Shown here piece after piece: positions 1 to 11,743 of a DNA stretch of 64,000 nt (position 1 is its first letter; each line of letters starts with the position of its first letter). Position numbers and translations under genes: made by a program. The DNA lies in contig CP136063.1 in NCBI GenBank assembly GCA_032622095.1, positions 23,316,987-23,380,986 of the forward strand. The letters are read 5' to 3'. Origin of the DNA: Siphonodentalium dalli. Lineage: Eukaryota; Mollusca; Scaphopoda; Gadilida; Siphonodentaliidae. Below the pieces are notes generated by a model. It saw only the letters and a program-made list of their open reading frames with translations. It was not told the origin of the DNA and did not search any database.

Positions 1-303
1 TACTGCACTTATCTGTTTCTTGGTTATAGTGGAAACTTTTTAGAGGGGGCCGTTCCTAGCTGAGAGGGTCATATATCCAGATAAAATATAGTTCCCATGT
101 CAATGACATTAACTATTTGCGGAACAGTTGAAAGGCAAAAGCTTACACTGGACAATATGACGAGCCTTGTATTTATACAGATACAAAGTCACGATCAAAC
201 CCGACTTAAGGGTTTTTCACACCTGAGCTATCTTAGAAAGTAGAAAGTCCACACGGACATATATATATAGAAAACTTGTTAATTGTTAACCCTTTGAACC
301 CGA
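1..303. other. Unique non-coding DNA, no gene seen
   Basis: AT-rich sequence without a credible reading frame, RNA gene or recognisable repeat. Confidence 0.5.
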
Positions 304-380
304 TACGCTAAATATTAGCGTAACTCCTATTTTACGTTAACCCGTTACGCTAATATATTAGCGTACACACTATTAGCGTA
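304..380. repeat. Cluster of short AT-rich palindromes
   Basis: Three related motifs lie close together: TACGCTAAATATTAGCGTA at 304-322, a perfect 20-bp palindrome TACGCTAATATATTAGCGTA at 346-365, and a half copy TATTAGCGTA at 371-380. No function is assigned. Confidence 0.8.
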
Positions 381-488
381 GAGACAAGTGTTTTAGTCAT
401 CTTTGTTTTCATGTCCCAAAAACCACTCTCAGAGGATGATGTGTTCAAATTAGCTATCGCAACACCACGTACTGCATAAAAATAATCT

Positions 489-520
489 GTCTCTCTCTCT
501 CTCTCACACACACACACCAA
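489..520. repeat. (CT)n-(CA)n compound microsatellite
   Basis: A CT run passes directly into a CA run. The low-complexity cysteine-rich frame read from this stretch on the minus strand is an artefact of the repeat. Confidence 0.9.
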
Positions 521-834
521 CACACCCACAAACACACCCCCGCACCCTCCCTCACACATGTCATAAACAGAGAATATATAGCAATATTGTAGTATCACTG
601 TTATGTTATAAAATGCATTCATATGCATGTTCAGCAGAAAATATATTATGTTCATAAGTCCTATTAATGCCGATTCCAGTTATAAATTCACACTGCAAAA
701 TAATGATAAAAATTATTTTGTTATTAGAGAAAATGTTGCCATACTACTATGTAGATTAAATGCTTCCGATCTGGGTGTGCATGCGTCGGTATGAGGCTGA
801 TACAGACCCTGTGCGCATGCATACGGACCCTGCC
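521..834. other. No gene seen
   Basis: AT-rich DNA between the microsatellite and the GGACCC repeat; nothing recognisable. Confidence 0.5.
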
Positions 835-912
835 ATTTATACGGACCACCGAATGTTACGGACCCTGGCCTTATACGGACCCCGGCTTATACGGACCCCA
901 TACTGATATGGA
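835..912. repeat. Short degenerate tandem repeat with TTATACGGACCC core
   Basis: About five spaced copies of (T)TATACGGACCC or ACGGACCCTG occur at roughly 14-24 bp spacing. This is an irregular minisatellite. Confidence 0.7.
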
Positions 913-1597
913 CCCCAATTAAAACATGCAATTTTATTTATATTTTACTTTATTTAAATATATTAACATAACAATTTAGGCCTGTGATTGAAGCGGTAGA
1001 CAGCTGGTTTTATCTAGTATCTGAAAATGTTCGAATATCTATATGACTAATAGAGCTAATAATTACCAGAAATGTAACGGTGTGGTTTATAGAACTACAA
1101 TAGCAAAGGTTCTCTATTTTGATGGCGCGGGTGGGGTTCGGGGCTCTTTACAAAAAATAATAAAAGAAATATTTTGACGTTGGTTACCACAAAACATGTA
1201 TATACACATCGTGAAATAGTGAATACAAGTGTATCAGACATGTATAAGACATAATACGTTTTACATTTACTCTATATATGGATCGATATTTGGTCTCATT
1301 CGGGGTCCACTTATCAATACCTGCTATTGACGTAGCAGAACACGTGCTCTGCCCATGTAATTAATTGCATCGAATTCAACAAAAGAAGACACTAGCGAAT
1401 TTGCGATAGCCGTCCGACGGGAACGGGTTCGGGTAAATCGATGAATATCGTCATTGTTACTTGGGTACTTTCAATGCAGCTCATAAAGCAATAGCGAGTT
1501 GGAACGGGTAGATGTGTCCCATTGACCGGTAACCTTTTTTCACTAACAACGTTGTTCACTACATTAATGACAAGTTGTGCATGGTTGATAGCACAGG
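913..1597. other. Non-coding DNA, no gene seen
   Basis: No supported gene. The 124-codon minus-strand frame across 1392-1766 starts with GTG, runs through the 1598-1666 hairpin and shows no recognisable domain. Confidence 0.5.
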
Positions 1598-1666
1598 TCC
1601 CCAAAACAAAAATTGACCCCACCTCAATAGTACTTATTGAGGTGGGGTCAATTTTTGTTTTGGGGA
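1598..1666. repeat. Perfect hairpin: 32-bp inverted repeat with 5-nt loop
   Basis: Arms 1598-1629 and 1635-1666 are exact reverse complements and begin TCCCCAAAACAAAAATTGAC. They enclose a 5-nt loop, GTACT. A 10-bp direct repeat TGGTTGATAG flanks the structure at 1582-1591 and 1671-1680, as expected of a target-site duplication around a tiny foldback or MITE insertion. A hairpin-RNA precursor is possible. Only the palindrome and the flanking repeats are observed; mobility is inferred. Confidence 0.9.
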
Positions 1667-1680
1667 ACTGTGGTTGATAG

Positions 1681-2989
1681 AATGAGTAGATGGTGCTATA
1701 GACGCAGTCTCGACCCATTGCAGGGACGTGTCTATAGATTGTATCCGCGTTAGGAGGGGCGTCCACCTTCTATATACATGTAACTACACCCTATTTTCAC
1801 CCTCCCCACCCCGCTGGGCTTTGATTTTCCCAACTGGTCCCTCACATCCGCCTGGATGGTAGCATATTCTAACTGAATCAGTAGTCTTTTGTCACTAGCC
1901 GGGGGTGGGTATAATCCATTAGGCCGACCAGTACAAGAAAATGTGTAGATCTGAGCCTGAACAATCCTAATATGCTAATATCTAGTGGTCTAACGCCATG
2001 CAAATTCACCCCGATTTGTGTTTTCTTAAATTAATTATCGGTTTCTGACTGGCCAATGGGGAGGGACCGGGACACACCGGATCGACCATGGTTCGTCCCG
2101 GTGTGAGAAATATTTGAAATCTGAACATGAAATTTTCTAAATCCTAGCATCTAGACTGGCATCAAACTTTCCATTTGTTGGACCTTTCGAGACCTGACAC
2201 CCCCCCCCAAAAGTTGGAACATTTTCAACAGTTTATGATAGCCATTTCAGTCCAAATGTTTTACCAAAAACAGGAAAATATGCAAATGTTGGTCCAAAAC
2301 CTACAAATTCTCCACTAATAAATTGATGGAATATTAAACTACGGGAACAATTTCAACCTGTTGTTGGTGTGAAATTTCAAACAAATGTTGTGTCAGGTAT
2401 ATCAAATGTCCAACTGTTGAACATTTGACCAAAGTTGGGGGAGGGACTGAGACACCTGTTGTCACGTCCCTGTCTCAACCATTTGTACAAGGGCATCAAT
2501 ATATTGTGGATTTATCGATGTATTGCACATTTGAATATACGATCGTTTAGTTACTTTATCGTATGTAGGTGGGGACTGATTTCTCATTTTAATATATATT
2601 TACCATCTGAATGGACATGGCATATTTAAACCTTTAAATACTGGTGTATATTGTAGTGGGGATAATATAGGTCGCCGAAGACACGAAATACCTATACATA
2701 CTCTACAAAATCTAAGCAAAATCAGAGCGAGTTTCAGCTGTTTTCCGTGTTTCGCACAGATGTGAAGTAAACGCTCTGTATTCAATCCGTATAATAAACA
2801 GACTACATTTTAACACATTTTATCGTTACCAAGTTTAACTTTTCAACCTACATCCGGGTTTGGATCCCGAAAAATCCCTATTCTTGCAGCTGATTCTTGG
2901 GATAAATTAATTCCCTTGCCCCGACCCTTCGAACTGTTAAACAATTCCAAACCATTGTTCACTTAATATGACTAAATATTCCCAAAGTA
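1681..2989. other. Non-coding DNA, no gene seen
   Basis: Holds a poly-C run near 2200 and a small inverted repeat (CACACCGG at 2073-2080 with CCGGTGTG at 2098-2105). The short frames show no domain or repeat conservation. Confidence 0.5.
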
Positions 2990-4160
2990 AAGTCAAGGAC
3001 AAATTCGGTCTTATATCTGGCCACACACATAACCATAGATTCACTCCACGTATGCATATGCACCCCATCAATGGCCGTAAAGTCCTTGTTTTTATACTAA
3101 TACCCCGCATACTCGGCAATTCATACACACAGGCTTGAAAATACACCTCACCCATGACAATCACATAGCAAATGTATTACCATAAGAGTCACCCCTTGTA
3201 TACATATTCACACCACATTTTGCCAAAGGTCACCCCTGTATACATATTCGCCACTCCCATGGCCATATACATGTAGCCTCTCAATATATACATATACATC
3301 ACACCCATAACCATAGAGTCACTCCAAGTATATATATATATAGTCGCCATACCCATGGTCATATAGCCACTCAAGATATACATATACACCACACCCATAA
3401 CCATAGTCATTCCAAGTATATAGATATACACCCCACCAACGGCCATACAGCCCTTCTATATACACCTCACCCATGACAATCACACCAAATATATTGCCAT
3501 AGTCACTCCTTGTATAGTCATTCCAAGTATATATATATACAACTCACCAATGGCCATACAGCCCTTCAAAAAGACCAATACCCCGCAAACTCGGCCATTC
3601 ATACACTCCAGGCTTGAATATACACCTCACCCGTGAATCATATACCAAATGTTTTGCCATACAGTCACTCCGTGTATACCTATTCATTCCACCATTTGGC
3701 CATACGGTCACTCCCTGTATACGTTTACCTATTCGCCATACCCATGGCGACACAGCCCTTCAATATATACTTATACCATGTACACATGGCCATTAATGTA
3801 CTCCAGACTTGCATATACACCTCATTCTGGAAATACGGTCACACATTGTATACATATTCCCTCCACCATTGGCCATATGATCACCCCCTGTATACCCATT
3901 TGTCATACGCATAGCCATATAGCCACTCACGATATACATATACACCCCGCACTTGACAATAGATTCACTCCAGGTATATGCATACACCCTACCATTGAAT
4001 GTATATACCAATACCCATCACACGTGATCATGTGTACATTCCACACTTGCATATACACATCACTCATGATAATTCAGCCACCCGCTGTATACTCATAACC
4101 CCCAGCCATGACCATACATCTAATTCCTGTACACATATACACCCACCAGTGACAATATAT
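2990..4160. repeat. Degenerate minisatellite, roughly 40-45 bp unit
   Basis: The phrases 'ccatacccatggccatata', 'cactccaagtatatatat' and 'acatatacaccacaccca' recur with variable spacing across about 1.1 kb. Units differ by substitutions and indels, so the array is old. The Y/T/H-rich frames on both strands come from the repeat and are not genes. Confidence 0.8.
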
Positions 4161-5448
4161 CAGCAACAGAAAACGAGAGGCCGATCACGATTGGCAAATG
4201 TTTAACCCATCCCTTGGCGATAGTAAATTACTATGATCGGAATAACAAGTTAGAGTGTTGATGTTGAATTATAGAGTATACTGTTATGTACTATTATAGA
4301 CAAATGTACTTAACACAAAATATTGGATTTTATGGGTCACTCCCAAATATAAGAGAATTCAATGACACAGGATAGGTAATGCTGCACCAGCGCAGCCTTT
4401 GATTAAATGTGAAAAGGTGACCCGGACATGGAATACTTGGGTTAATAGAGTCCAATTAAGTTTACAATGATAATGTATCAAATTCTACCAACAACACCGC
4501 CATCACGATAAGACACCTTACCGCTGACCTATTAATTTCAATTATATAGCAGAACTGTCAACTAATCACTGGCTTTGTTTATTCTGAACCTTTGCATCTC
4601 TATTAAACCTATAACATTTATAATGACCTCGGACCATCTGTAGAGCGATATTTTCTAGTAGCATGTCATGTGTATTGTGGAAACATTTTTAAAAAATTAG
4701 ATAACATAGCTTTCTGTTTATACTTTCGGGTAGTTGCCTAGTAACCGTTGCTAAGCCGGGCCAAATATCGATGGGGTCTATTCTGAAAATGATCAGGAAG
4801 GTTCAAGGAACATATGTTGGAAGTTTCATGCTTTTATCAATAGTTGTGCAATTCTTACATTCCCATGCACCAAGCGCCTGGACTACACAGAAACATGATA
4901 TATTGGGAAATAACCGATTTTCACCCATTTTGGAAAATGGTCACCAAGTTTAAAGGCCTATATCTCATGAATGATATGTCTGTTTCAACAATAACGAAGT
5001 TCTCTATGTAGAATATACGCTACAGATTATTTAGGAGCAAAGATAACGTATTCAAAACTGATATATAAAATCAGTGGGTAGAAAATGTATGACCCGATAT
5101 GAAAAAAGATAATATATTGGTGAATGACCTTGACCTTTATGTATGACCTTGACCTCTTGATGTGAAATACTCCGTGTCAAAAGAAAGCCTACCAAGGGTG
5201 TCACCCTATATCAGTGTAAAGATAGAGTTACTGCATTAAACTTTCTAGTAGTAGACCATTATAAGCATATTTTTTATACTGGCCAAAAACACCCTTCGTT
5301 TCCATGGAAACACAAATTTTGCACACTAAGCTACACTGCCACAGTGCGCCCCAGCACTCAGATAAATTTCAGATTATAAGCTTTGCGAAAAATGTTGAGA
5401 GAATTTGCCCACCAAAATGGTACCATTCTCGGTCCTGGCTCATGGACT
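4161..5448. other. Non-coding DNA with a decayed half-palindrome element
   Basis: No gene. About 4340-4410 resembles the right side of the palindrome element at 39368-39480 (TATAAGAGAAT, then ACAGG, then a TAATG.TGC.CCAGC stretch), so it is probably a decayed copy. TGACCTTGACC motifs lie near 5126-5155. Confidence 0.45.
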
Positions 5449-5974
5449 ACTCTGATTGGATTAGGTGACTACAAAAGCATGCATGTCCACAAGACGCAAT
5501 TTCTTTACAACAATAGAATAGAATAGAATATTTATTGCAATACACCAGATATATAGGCAGTTGCAAGTTACATAATGAATTAAAAATTAAAACATTTAAA
5601 AACATGATGCACACTTGTGAACACGGCCCTCCGACTGGGCTGCTCTTTTCAATCATTGTTGACACATTTGAAAATCGAGATTCCGTAGTCCTTAACTACT
5701 TTATGTGTGTTGAATTTGGGTTCGAAAAAATATATTTGATAAACCTCAATAAATTTCACATTTAGTATTTCTAACATAATCCACCATGAACTATATTAAA
5801 TTTTTGCATCCATGGGTTTTGTTGCTGCGATTACTATTAAAGTGAACATAAGCATTTATTTTGACTCCATCAAATTTGGGGAAAATTGGGTCAGCAAAGT
5901 CCTCAAGGAATATGGAATCTCAAATTCAAAAAAATAGATATAAGTAATAAACAACTTTAAAGTCTTTGTGGACC

Positions 5975-6930
5975 CAATGTTTTCCAAAATTTGATAGATC
6001 CACATAAATGATTCTGTTCACGCATATTAGTAATCACAGAAACCATGATCATTGATGCAACATTTTAAGAGTATACTTCATTGTGGATTGTGTTAGAAAT
6101 ACAAAATGTGAACTTTATAGAGATTTAAAAAAATAATATTTACAGGCAATGGTCCAAGAAAAACAAAGTTCATATCTAAGAATCAAATATGGGAATGTGT
6201 ACTGAACACTGTGATGAATGATGTACTATAAAAAAAATATTATAGTTCTTTAGTGTCCTTTGAAAAAATTACTTGGAACCAGTTGTTGACAAATGCTATA
6301 CTAACTTCATAATATGGTTGACTGAGAGCCAGCAGTTTATGGATCACCTTTTCGTGGCTTATGCCCAGTCTGTGTGAATGACTTTTAGCTGGTGTCCACT
6401 AGCAAATGGGTGATTATCCTATGATTAAGTTGTGACCTACTTACTAGAAATAGTGTGATGGCCTGGTAGGGTTTGATTGAAGCTTAACATTCTATTGTCA
6501 ATATGGTTCACAGCACACCACACTGGCCATAGCTAACCCATACCTGTTAGCATCCACCCAGCCATGTTTAGGTAAGTAAATATATCATTTGTCAACAACT
6601 GGTTCTAAGTAATTTTTTCAAAGAACAATTAAGAAATATAATATTTTTTTATATAGTACATCATTCAACAAAGTGTTCAGAACACATTCCCATATTTGAT
6701 TCTCAGATATGGACTTTGTTTTTCTTGGACCATTGCCTGTAAATTTTATTTTTTTAAATCAAAGTTCATATTTTATATTTCTAACATAATCCACCATGAA
6801 GTATGCTCTTAAAATGCATCAATGGGCATGGTTTCTGTGATTACTAATATACATGAACATAATCCTTTATTTGGACTCTATCAAAGTATGGACAAATTGG
6901 GTCCACAAAGACCTTAAATTACATGTTTCC
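5975..6930. repeat. Internal inverted repeat of R (about 350-bp arms, 285-bp loop)
   Basis: The arm at about 5975-6300 is the reverse complement of about 6585-6930 at roughly 90% by eye. Shared blocks include GGCAATGGTCCAAGAAAAAC and TTACTTGGAACCAGTTGTTG. Transcription through it would give a long hairpin RNA. The same structure is present in copy 2 at about 46230-47170. Confidence 0.85.
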
Positions 6931-7757
6931 TCAGATTCAATGTAAACATGTGTCACAAGTTGGCCCAGTAAACATCTCATGGATATCTTACAATCTGACC
7001 AGATGGCAGGCAGATCACAACACAGGAATTATCTTGATTAGATTGGTCTCTGACGCAGGCACACGCCCACCCATCTTATTGGATTAGGTGACTGGGAAAG
7101 CATGCAAGTGATCTCTTTGCAACGATATGATATACACTTGTGACCATGCCCCCCTGACTGGGCTGACTCTTTTCAATCACGGTTGACACATTTGAAAATC
7201 GAGATTCCATATTCCTTAACTCGTTTCACTCGAATAAACATAAATGATTTATAGAATAACAACTGGGAATTATTGAAAATAAGTTTTTAATCTAGAAATT
7301 CAGGTTAACGTCAATCAATTGCTTCAACTAAATTGTGCACATCATATATATCCACCTTAAAAAAAAGTCCCACCTAATATATTCGGTAATATTTTAGAAG
7401 ATATTGGATGGATTTTTATGAAACTTTCCACAAATGATTTATGGTACCAGAGACATCAAGTGTGATGTGAGGTGAGACATGGCTGAGTGAGCACAAATTG
7501 AATGGAAGAGGGGAACTTTTCAAAAGTTGCAAAACACAGGTATAGAGTGATCAGTCATTAGGCTGTTCCTTGGTTCCCCACTTCTCGCACAGGCTTGGAA
7601 CATCCTTATATGTTGGTACCTCAATGGCCTACATAGTGGGACACATGGTTTACTGAAAAATAGCTTCAAATAGACTGATTTCAATAATTCTGTGTTGCTC
7701 ACAGCATGAAACTTCAAGGTGTCGTGGTTAGACTGAATGACCTGGGCATGCAGCAGG

Positions 7758-7763
7758 AACAAT
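7758..7763. repeat. LINE target-site duplication, left (AACAAT)
   Basis: AACAAT occurs here and at 15458-15463. The empty site in R copy 2 (48037-48042) has it once, followed directly by GTGTCCCG, as after the right copy here. Confidence 0.85.
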
Positions 7764-7986
7764 TTAGAGTTACGGCGCCTAGGTGAAAATGTAAATAAAA
7801 TTGGGAGGAAACCGAGTTGAGAATGTTTATCTTCTAGAGTCTAGGCGGTCGCTGAAAGTCATTATATGTTTTTGTGACATTATTGTGTATTACAGCGGTG
7901 CAAAAATTGGAAATCGCGGACCTTGTGATACCTCATTTCTCTGTTGTTTTTCGACACGTCACCAATTTTCGCAAATAAAAGGTAAA

Positions 7987-9225
7987 ATGGCCGACAGCCA
8001 AGGTGAATCAAAGGGCATCGGTGATGTGGCAAATGAGTCAACTTCTGAAATACTGGTAGCTCCAATTCAAATTAATTCCAATGCAATGGACAGCCAAACG
8101 TCTAATGTTGATACTGGTGCACTAGACAATCTCTCACAAACTATTAAAAGAGTGGCAAACCATTCCCTCTTTTACACCAGAAACTCCCACTGGTAAATCG
8201 ACAGCGTCCTTAAGATATGGCAAAGAAGATAAGAAGAGAAAGGCTATAACTGACAGGTCGCACTCACTGGAAAGGAACCTACGCCCCAGGAAATGTACCT
8301 CACCCAACTTAGATTCAACTGACTTTGAGTACATGGACAGCTGATGGAGTCGGTGGTGGAGAAATCTATGAAAAATTCATTTAATAACTTTGCTGAAGAA
8401 TTTAAAAGGGACATGCTCAACTCTTTCCAATCAATGATGCAGGACACTATGAAAGTCACAATAGAAACCCTTACATCAAAAATTGTAGAAAATAAACACA
8501 ATGTTAATACCCTTACAGACACTGTGTCCAATCTTCAGGCTGAAAATAAGTCACTCAAAGATGAGATTACAGCCCTGAAAGATACATTTACCACATCTTC
8601 TGCAGCAGCTGATAATAACTATTTGAAAAAAGAACTAACCTCCCTGCAAGAATCTTTTAAAAGTTTTAAGCTGACTACCAATCAAAGCCTAGAAGATGTC
8701 AGTGCTAAAGTTGAGAGTTGTGAGGCAAGCCGGGAGGACAATGAACAGCATGGGAGACAAAGCTCTTTAAGGTTTCACAATGTGCCCATTGACTCTACCA
8801 TCACAGACCCTTGGAAAGTTCCATCCAAACTGCTTATAATCAAGCTGTGTCATGATAAATTGGGTATCTCTGTGAAAGAATCCGACATCGACAGAGCTCA
8901 TCCCATTGGTGGTATTAGGGACTCAGCACCTGGAACTTCCAAAACTGTCCAACTGATTGCAAGATTTCAGGAGTATGACACTAAAGACCAGATCTACTCA
9001 AAGAGACTGGCATTAAAAGGAAAATCCAACATTATAATATCTGAAGATCTCACAGTGCAACGACAAAGCTTGGTGAAAAAACTGGCCTTAAAACGTAAAG
9101 AAAGGCAACTTCATTCGTATTGGACAAAAGATGGGAAAATATTTGCCAGGAAGACTGAGTTTGGTAAAAAGATGAAGATCTGTAAGACAAGTGACATAGA
9201 AGTACTATGCTCCAGCCCAAAATGA
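7987..9225 (+). pseudogene. LINE ORF1, RNA-binding coiled-coil/RRM protein, frameshifted
   Basis: ORF1 proteins of this type coat LINE RNA and act as nucleic-acid chaperones. The likely start is ATG 7987 (MADSQGESKG). The reading leaves frame 1 between about 8150 and 8174, continues in frame 2 through a basic stretch (KKRKA...RPRK) to a stop at 8342-8344, and returns to frame 1 at ATG 8344. That gives two compensating frame breaks across about 413 codons. The last 293 codons hold a heptad-rich coiled coil (about residues 40-140 of that segment), a DNEQHGRQSSLRFHNVP block opening an RRM-like domain, the IDRAHPIGG motif, and a basic C-terminal segment with the WTKDGKIFAR signature seen in L1-like ORF1 families. 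As it stands, only the C-terminal segment is open. Confidence 0.85.
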
Positions 9226-11743
9226 GAAATGTTAAATCCTACAGTTCAGTTCTTGAACATGTTTTATGTTCAAAGATGTATTTTTATAGTAACTTAACAC
9301 TCGAAGATGTATTCAGGGTCTCACAGAATAAATGTTTCTTAAAGTATCCCCTTGATATATTGTTAAATGCCACAATTTTTCCTCTTCCTTGTGATAGAGA
9401 ATGGCTAGTACTTTGTGTTTTATAAACAGAACTTGTGCTCATTTGTTTTAGCATTTAAACTCTAAGAAGGTATAATAATGTGAGGACAAAAATATCCTTG
9501 TTCTATTATTTTATTCGTCTCCAAATGATACACAGCTTTGTAGACAAATTAATTAAATTGATATGCCAAAACATAGATAGAAAAGTAGAACAAACCTTAA
9601 TTTCATAAATGCTGTTATTGTAGTTGGAAGTCGAGGTCTGACTGAAATCCTGAATACATCATACTATATTTAAATGCAAATATGTTTTGAGCTATATTTC
9701 CAGGTTTATTTATTGTCAAAATATGCCAAAGATTATTGAAATTATTTCTTCCAATATTTAAGGGTGCGAGTTGTGACCAGACTAGAATGGGGATTTCCAT
9801 TGAACTCTCCAGGGCTATAGTCCGAGTTAAATATGAGTCAAATACCCAAGAACTAATTTAACTAAAGCAAACAATTGCATTCGATCTAGTGTATGGTGGG
9901 GAAAGAAAAAAAAAATACAAAAATAACACCAAACAAATAAATAATATAAGAATAATAATTCACTCTACAAATTTAAATGTGTTTAAATCGGTTTTCCAAT
10001 CTCACACCATAATATACATTACATGCCCAAATAATATATAGCATTCAAATAATTAATTTTTTTTTTTTTAGGAAAATTAGATAAATCCTCTCTGTGAGAC
10101 CACATTGACTCTTGCTCTGGAGACTGGGAAGGCCCCCTTGTACAACTTGTCGGCTAACCAAAAATAACATGTTCGGATGAAACGCATGCACATGAAACTC
10201 CATTATAACAAAATGAGTGAAAGATGTCTATTTTTACTCTTCACCAACTTTAACCACTCTAGCTCTATGTAGTGACAAAATTTTAATTGTTAGTAAACAA
10301 ATCGAGCCCCCCAAATAAAAACAGAAAAGAAAAAAAAGCATATACGCTGGTAACAACCCATAATTCGAACCTTATACGAACCTAACATGATTATTCCGAT
10401 TCCAATTCCGACCCCGTTGAAGGTACACACATGCACTAACCAGTGGACTCATGCACGAAACTGGGCTAAGCGGTTTAGCTGTGAGGCACGCGACGGGTCT
10501 AGCTTTGTTATTTTGCGTTAAATATATACTTATTCTAGTTGTTGTTCTCCTATGTTCTGATTCATATACACATGCATAATTTTAAACGTGATAACCAGCT
10601 CCTTTCGCTCATAGCATATTGCCATTATTTATAAAAATTTATAATATCAATCACAAGCTTTCACCCACCCCACATAACACCAACGCGTTGGAGTGACACT
10701 TTTGAAACTCGGTCAAGTAAATAATCGCACAGAAGTATTGTTGACCTCGTGTATGTGGGTCACTGACCTGAGGTAGACACAACAAAGCACCGTCCGCACG
10801 ATTGGCGGACAATACCTGTGCTGTTTTGTTTTTCTTTCTTTTTGGATGATTGTTCAATCTGCGAGTAGGGTTTCTATGGGCAGTAAGGTTATCGGTGTCT
10901 GGTGACTGGTGTTTTGAACTTCAAGAATTGGCTCATCAGCCACTGATATTTCAGCCACACGTCAGGTCGAATATGTCTGTCCGTCCACATAACTGTTTGT
11001 TCATTTGACGATATGATCTTAAAGTCACTACCCGATCTCATACGAGGCACTATCAGTAACGGAATTAATCGTTCCTCCTAACTTAGAAAGGTGATTATAC
11101 TATTATCTGATATTTATAATTATACAAAAAAAACAAAAACAAAAAGAAGTATTTGTTTATTTCATATTCATGAACATACAGATTATAATTTAATTTGATC
11201 ACTTTCTACGGGAACCATGCTCCCACATGACTTATACTTTTCGGCTAGTTTGATTCCTGAATGTGTTCTCTTACATATGCTGGCCTCCCTATATATGGTG
11301 GACTCGCATATGCGAGGGAGTACATAGGCATATTTAATTTACTATTTTTTTTATTTAATTTTTTTTTCTTCAGGGAACTCTAGCCATGGAAATTAAAGTT
11401 ACATTTCCCATATATTACATTTTGGAACCACCTACATGTTATATGTATTTTGTGAATTTGCATTCTCAATTCTTTTTCCTCCCATATTCTCATATATGTT
11501 AATTATGTGCATATTTATACAGACACACGTTTTCTTTTCTTTATATTTGTGTAGTATCTCTATATCTGATATTACTATATCTACTCCCGAAAAAGGTTCG
11601 GAAGTGTTTCTGATACCTACTCAGGAATACTTCCAAACTTTAATTGCGTCAAATGAGTTCAGTCCTTTTGTTCATGATGTGGTTATCCTTTCGATTCCTA
11701 TCCTGGCACTTATATATTTTTATGTAATACATTATATGATCCC
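9226..11743 (+). other. LINE inter-ORF spacer, about 2.5 kb, no convincing gene
   Basis: Lies inside the LINE boundaries but is far longer than the usual gap of tens to a few hundred bases between ORF1 and ORF2. AT-rich, with A or T runs near 9907, 10055 and 11345. Two pyrimidine tracts end in AG like 3' splice sites (near 10055-10071 and 11347-11374). A 105-codon hydrophobic frame (11436-11753) overlaps the ORF2 start as ATGGGGATAA; it has no known domain. The spacer could be a nested insertion, a family-specific long linker or an intron-like segment; no inner target-site duplication was found. Confidence 0.6.

Larger units (their letters stand above)
5449..7763. repeat. R foldback repeat, copy 1 (left part)
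   Basis: Matches 45776-48042 at high identity; only 3 of 243 bases differ over 7520-7762. It contains a long internal inverted repeat, a direct internal duplication (about 5450-5720 resembles 7080-7230), and near its right end an arm (about 7345-7600) whose inverted partner is kept in copy 2 at about 48120-48370. The LINE interrupts it at 7764. The left end is truncated relative to copy 2. No transposase frame is visible, so it is non-autonomous or a segmental repeat. Confidence 0.85.

Noticed and set aside
3544-4205. Y/H/T-rich frames on both strands
   Set aside because: Products of the 2.99-4.16 kb minisatellite.
7520-7762. 80-codon minus frame present in both R copies
   Set aside because: The three base differences between copies are all amino-acid changing (V/F, L/F, Q/H), so nothing indicates protein constraint.
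10360-10400. Possible tRNA T-loop (GGTTCGAATTA on minus strand)
   Set aside because: No matching acceptor or anticodon arm could be built around it.
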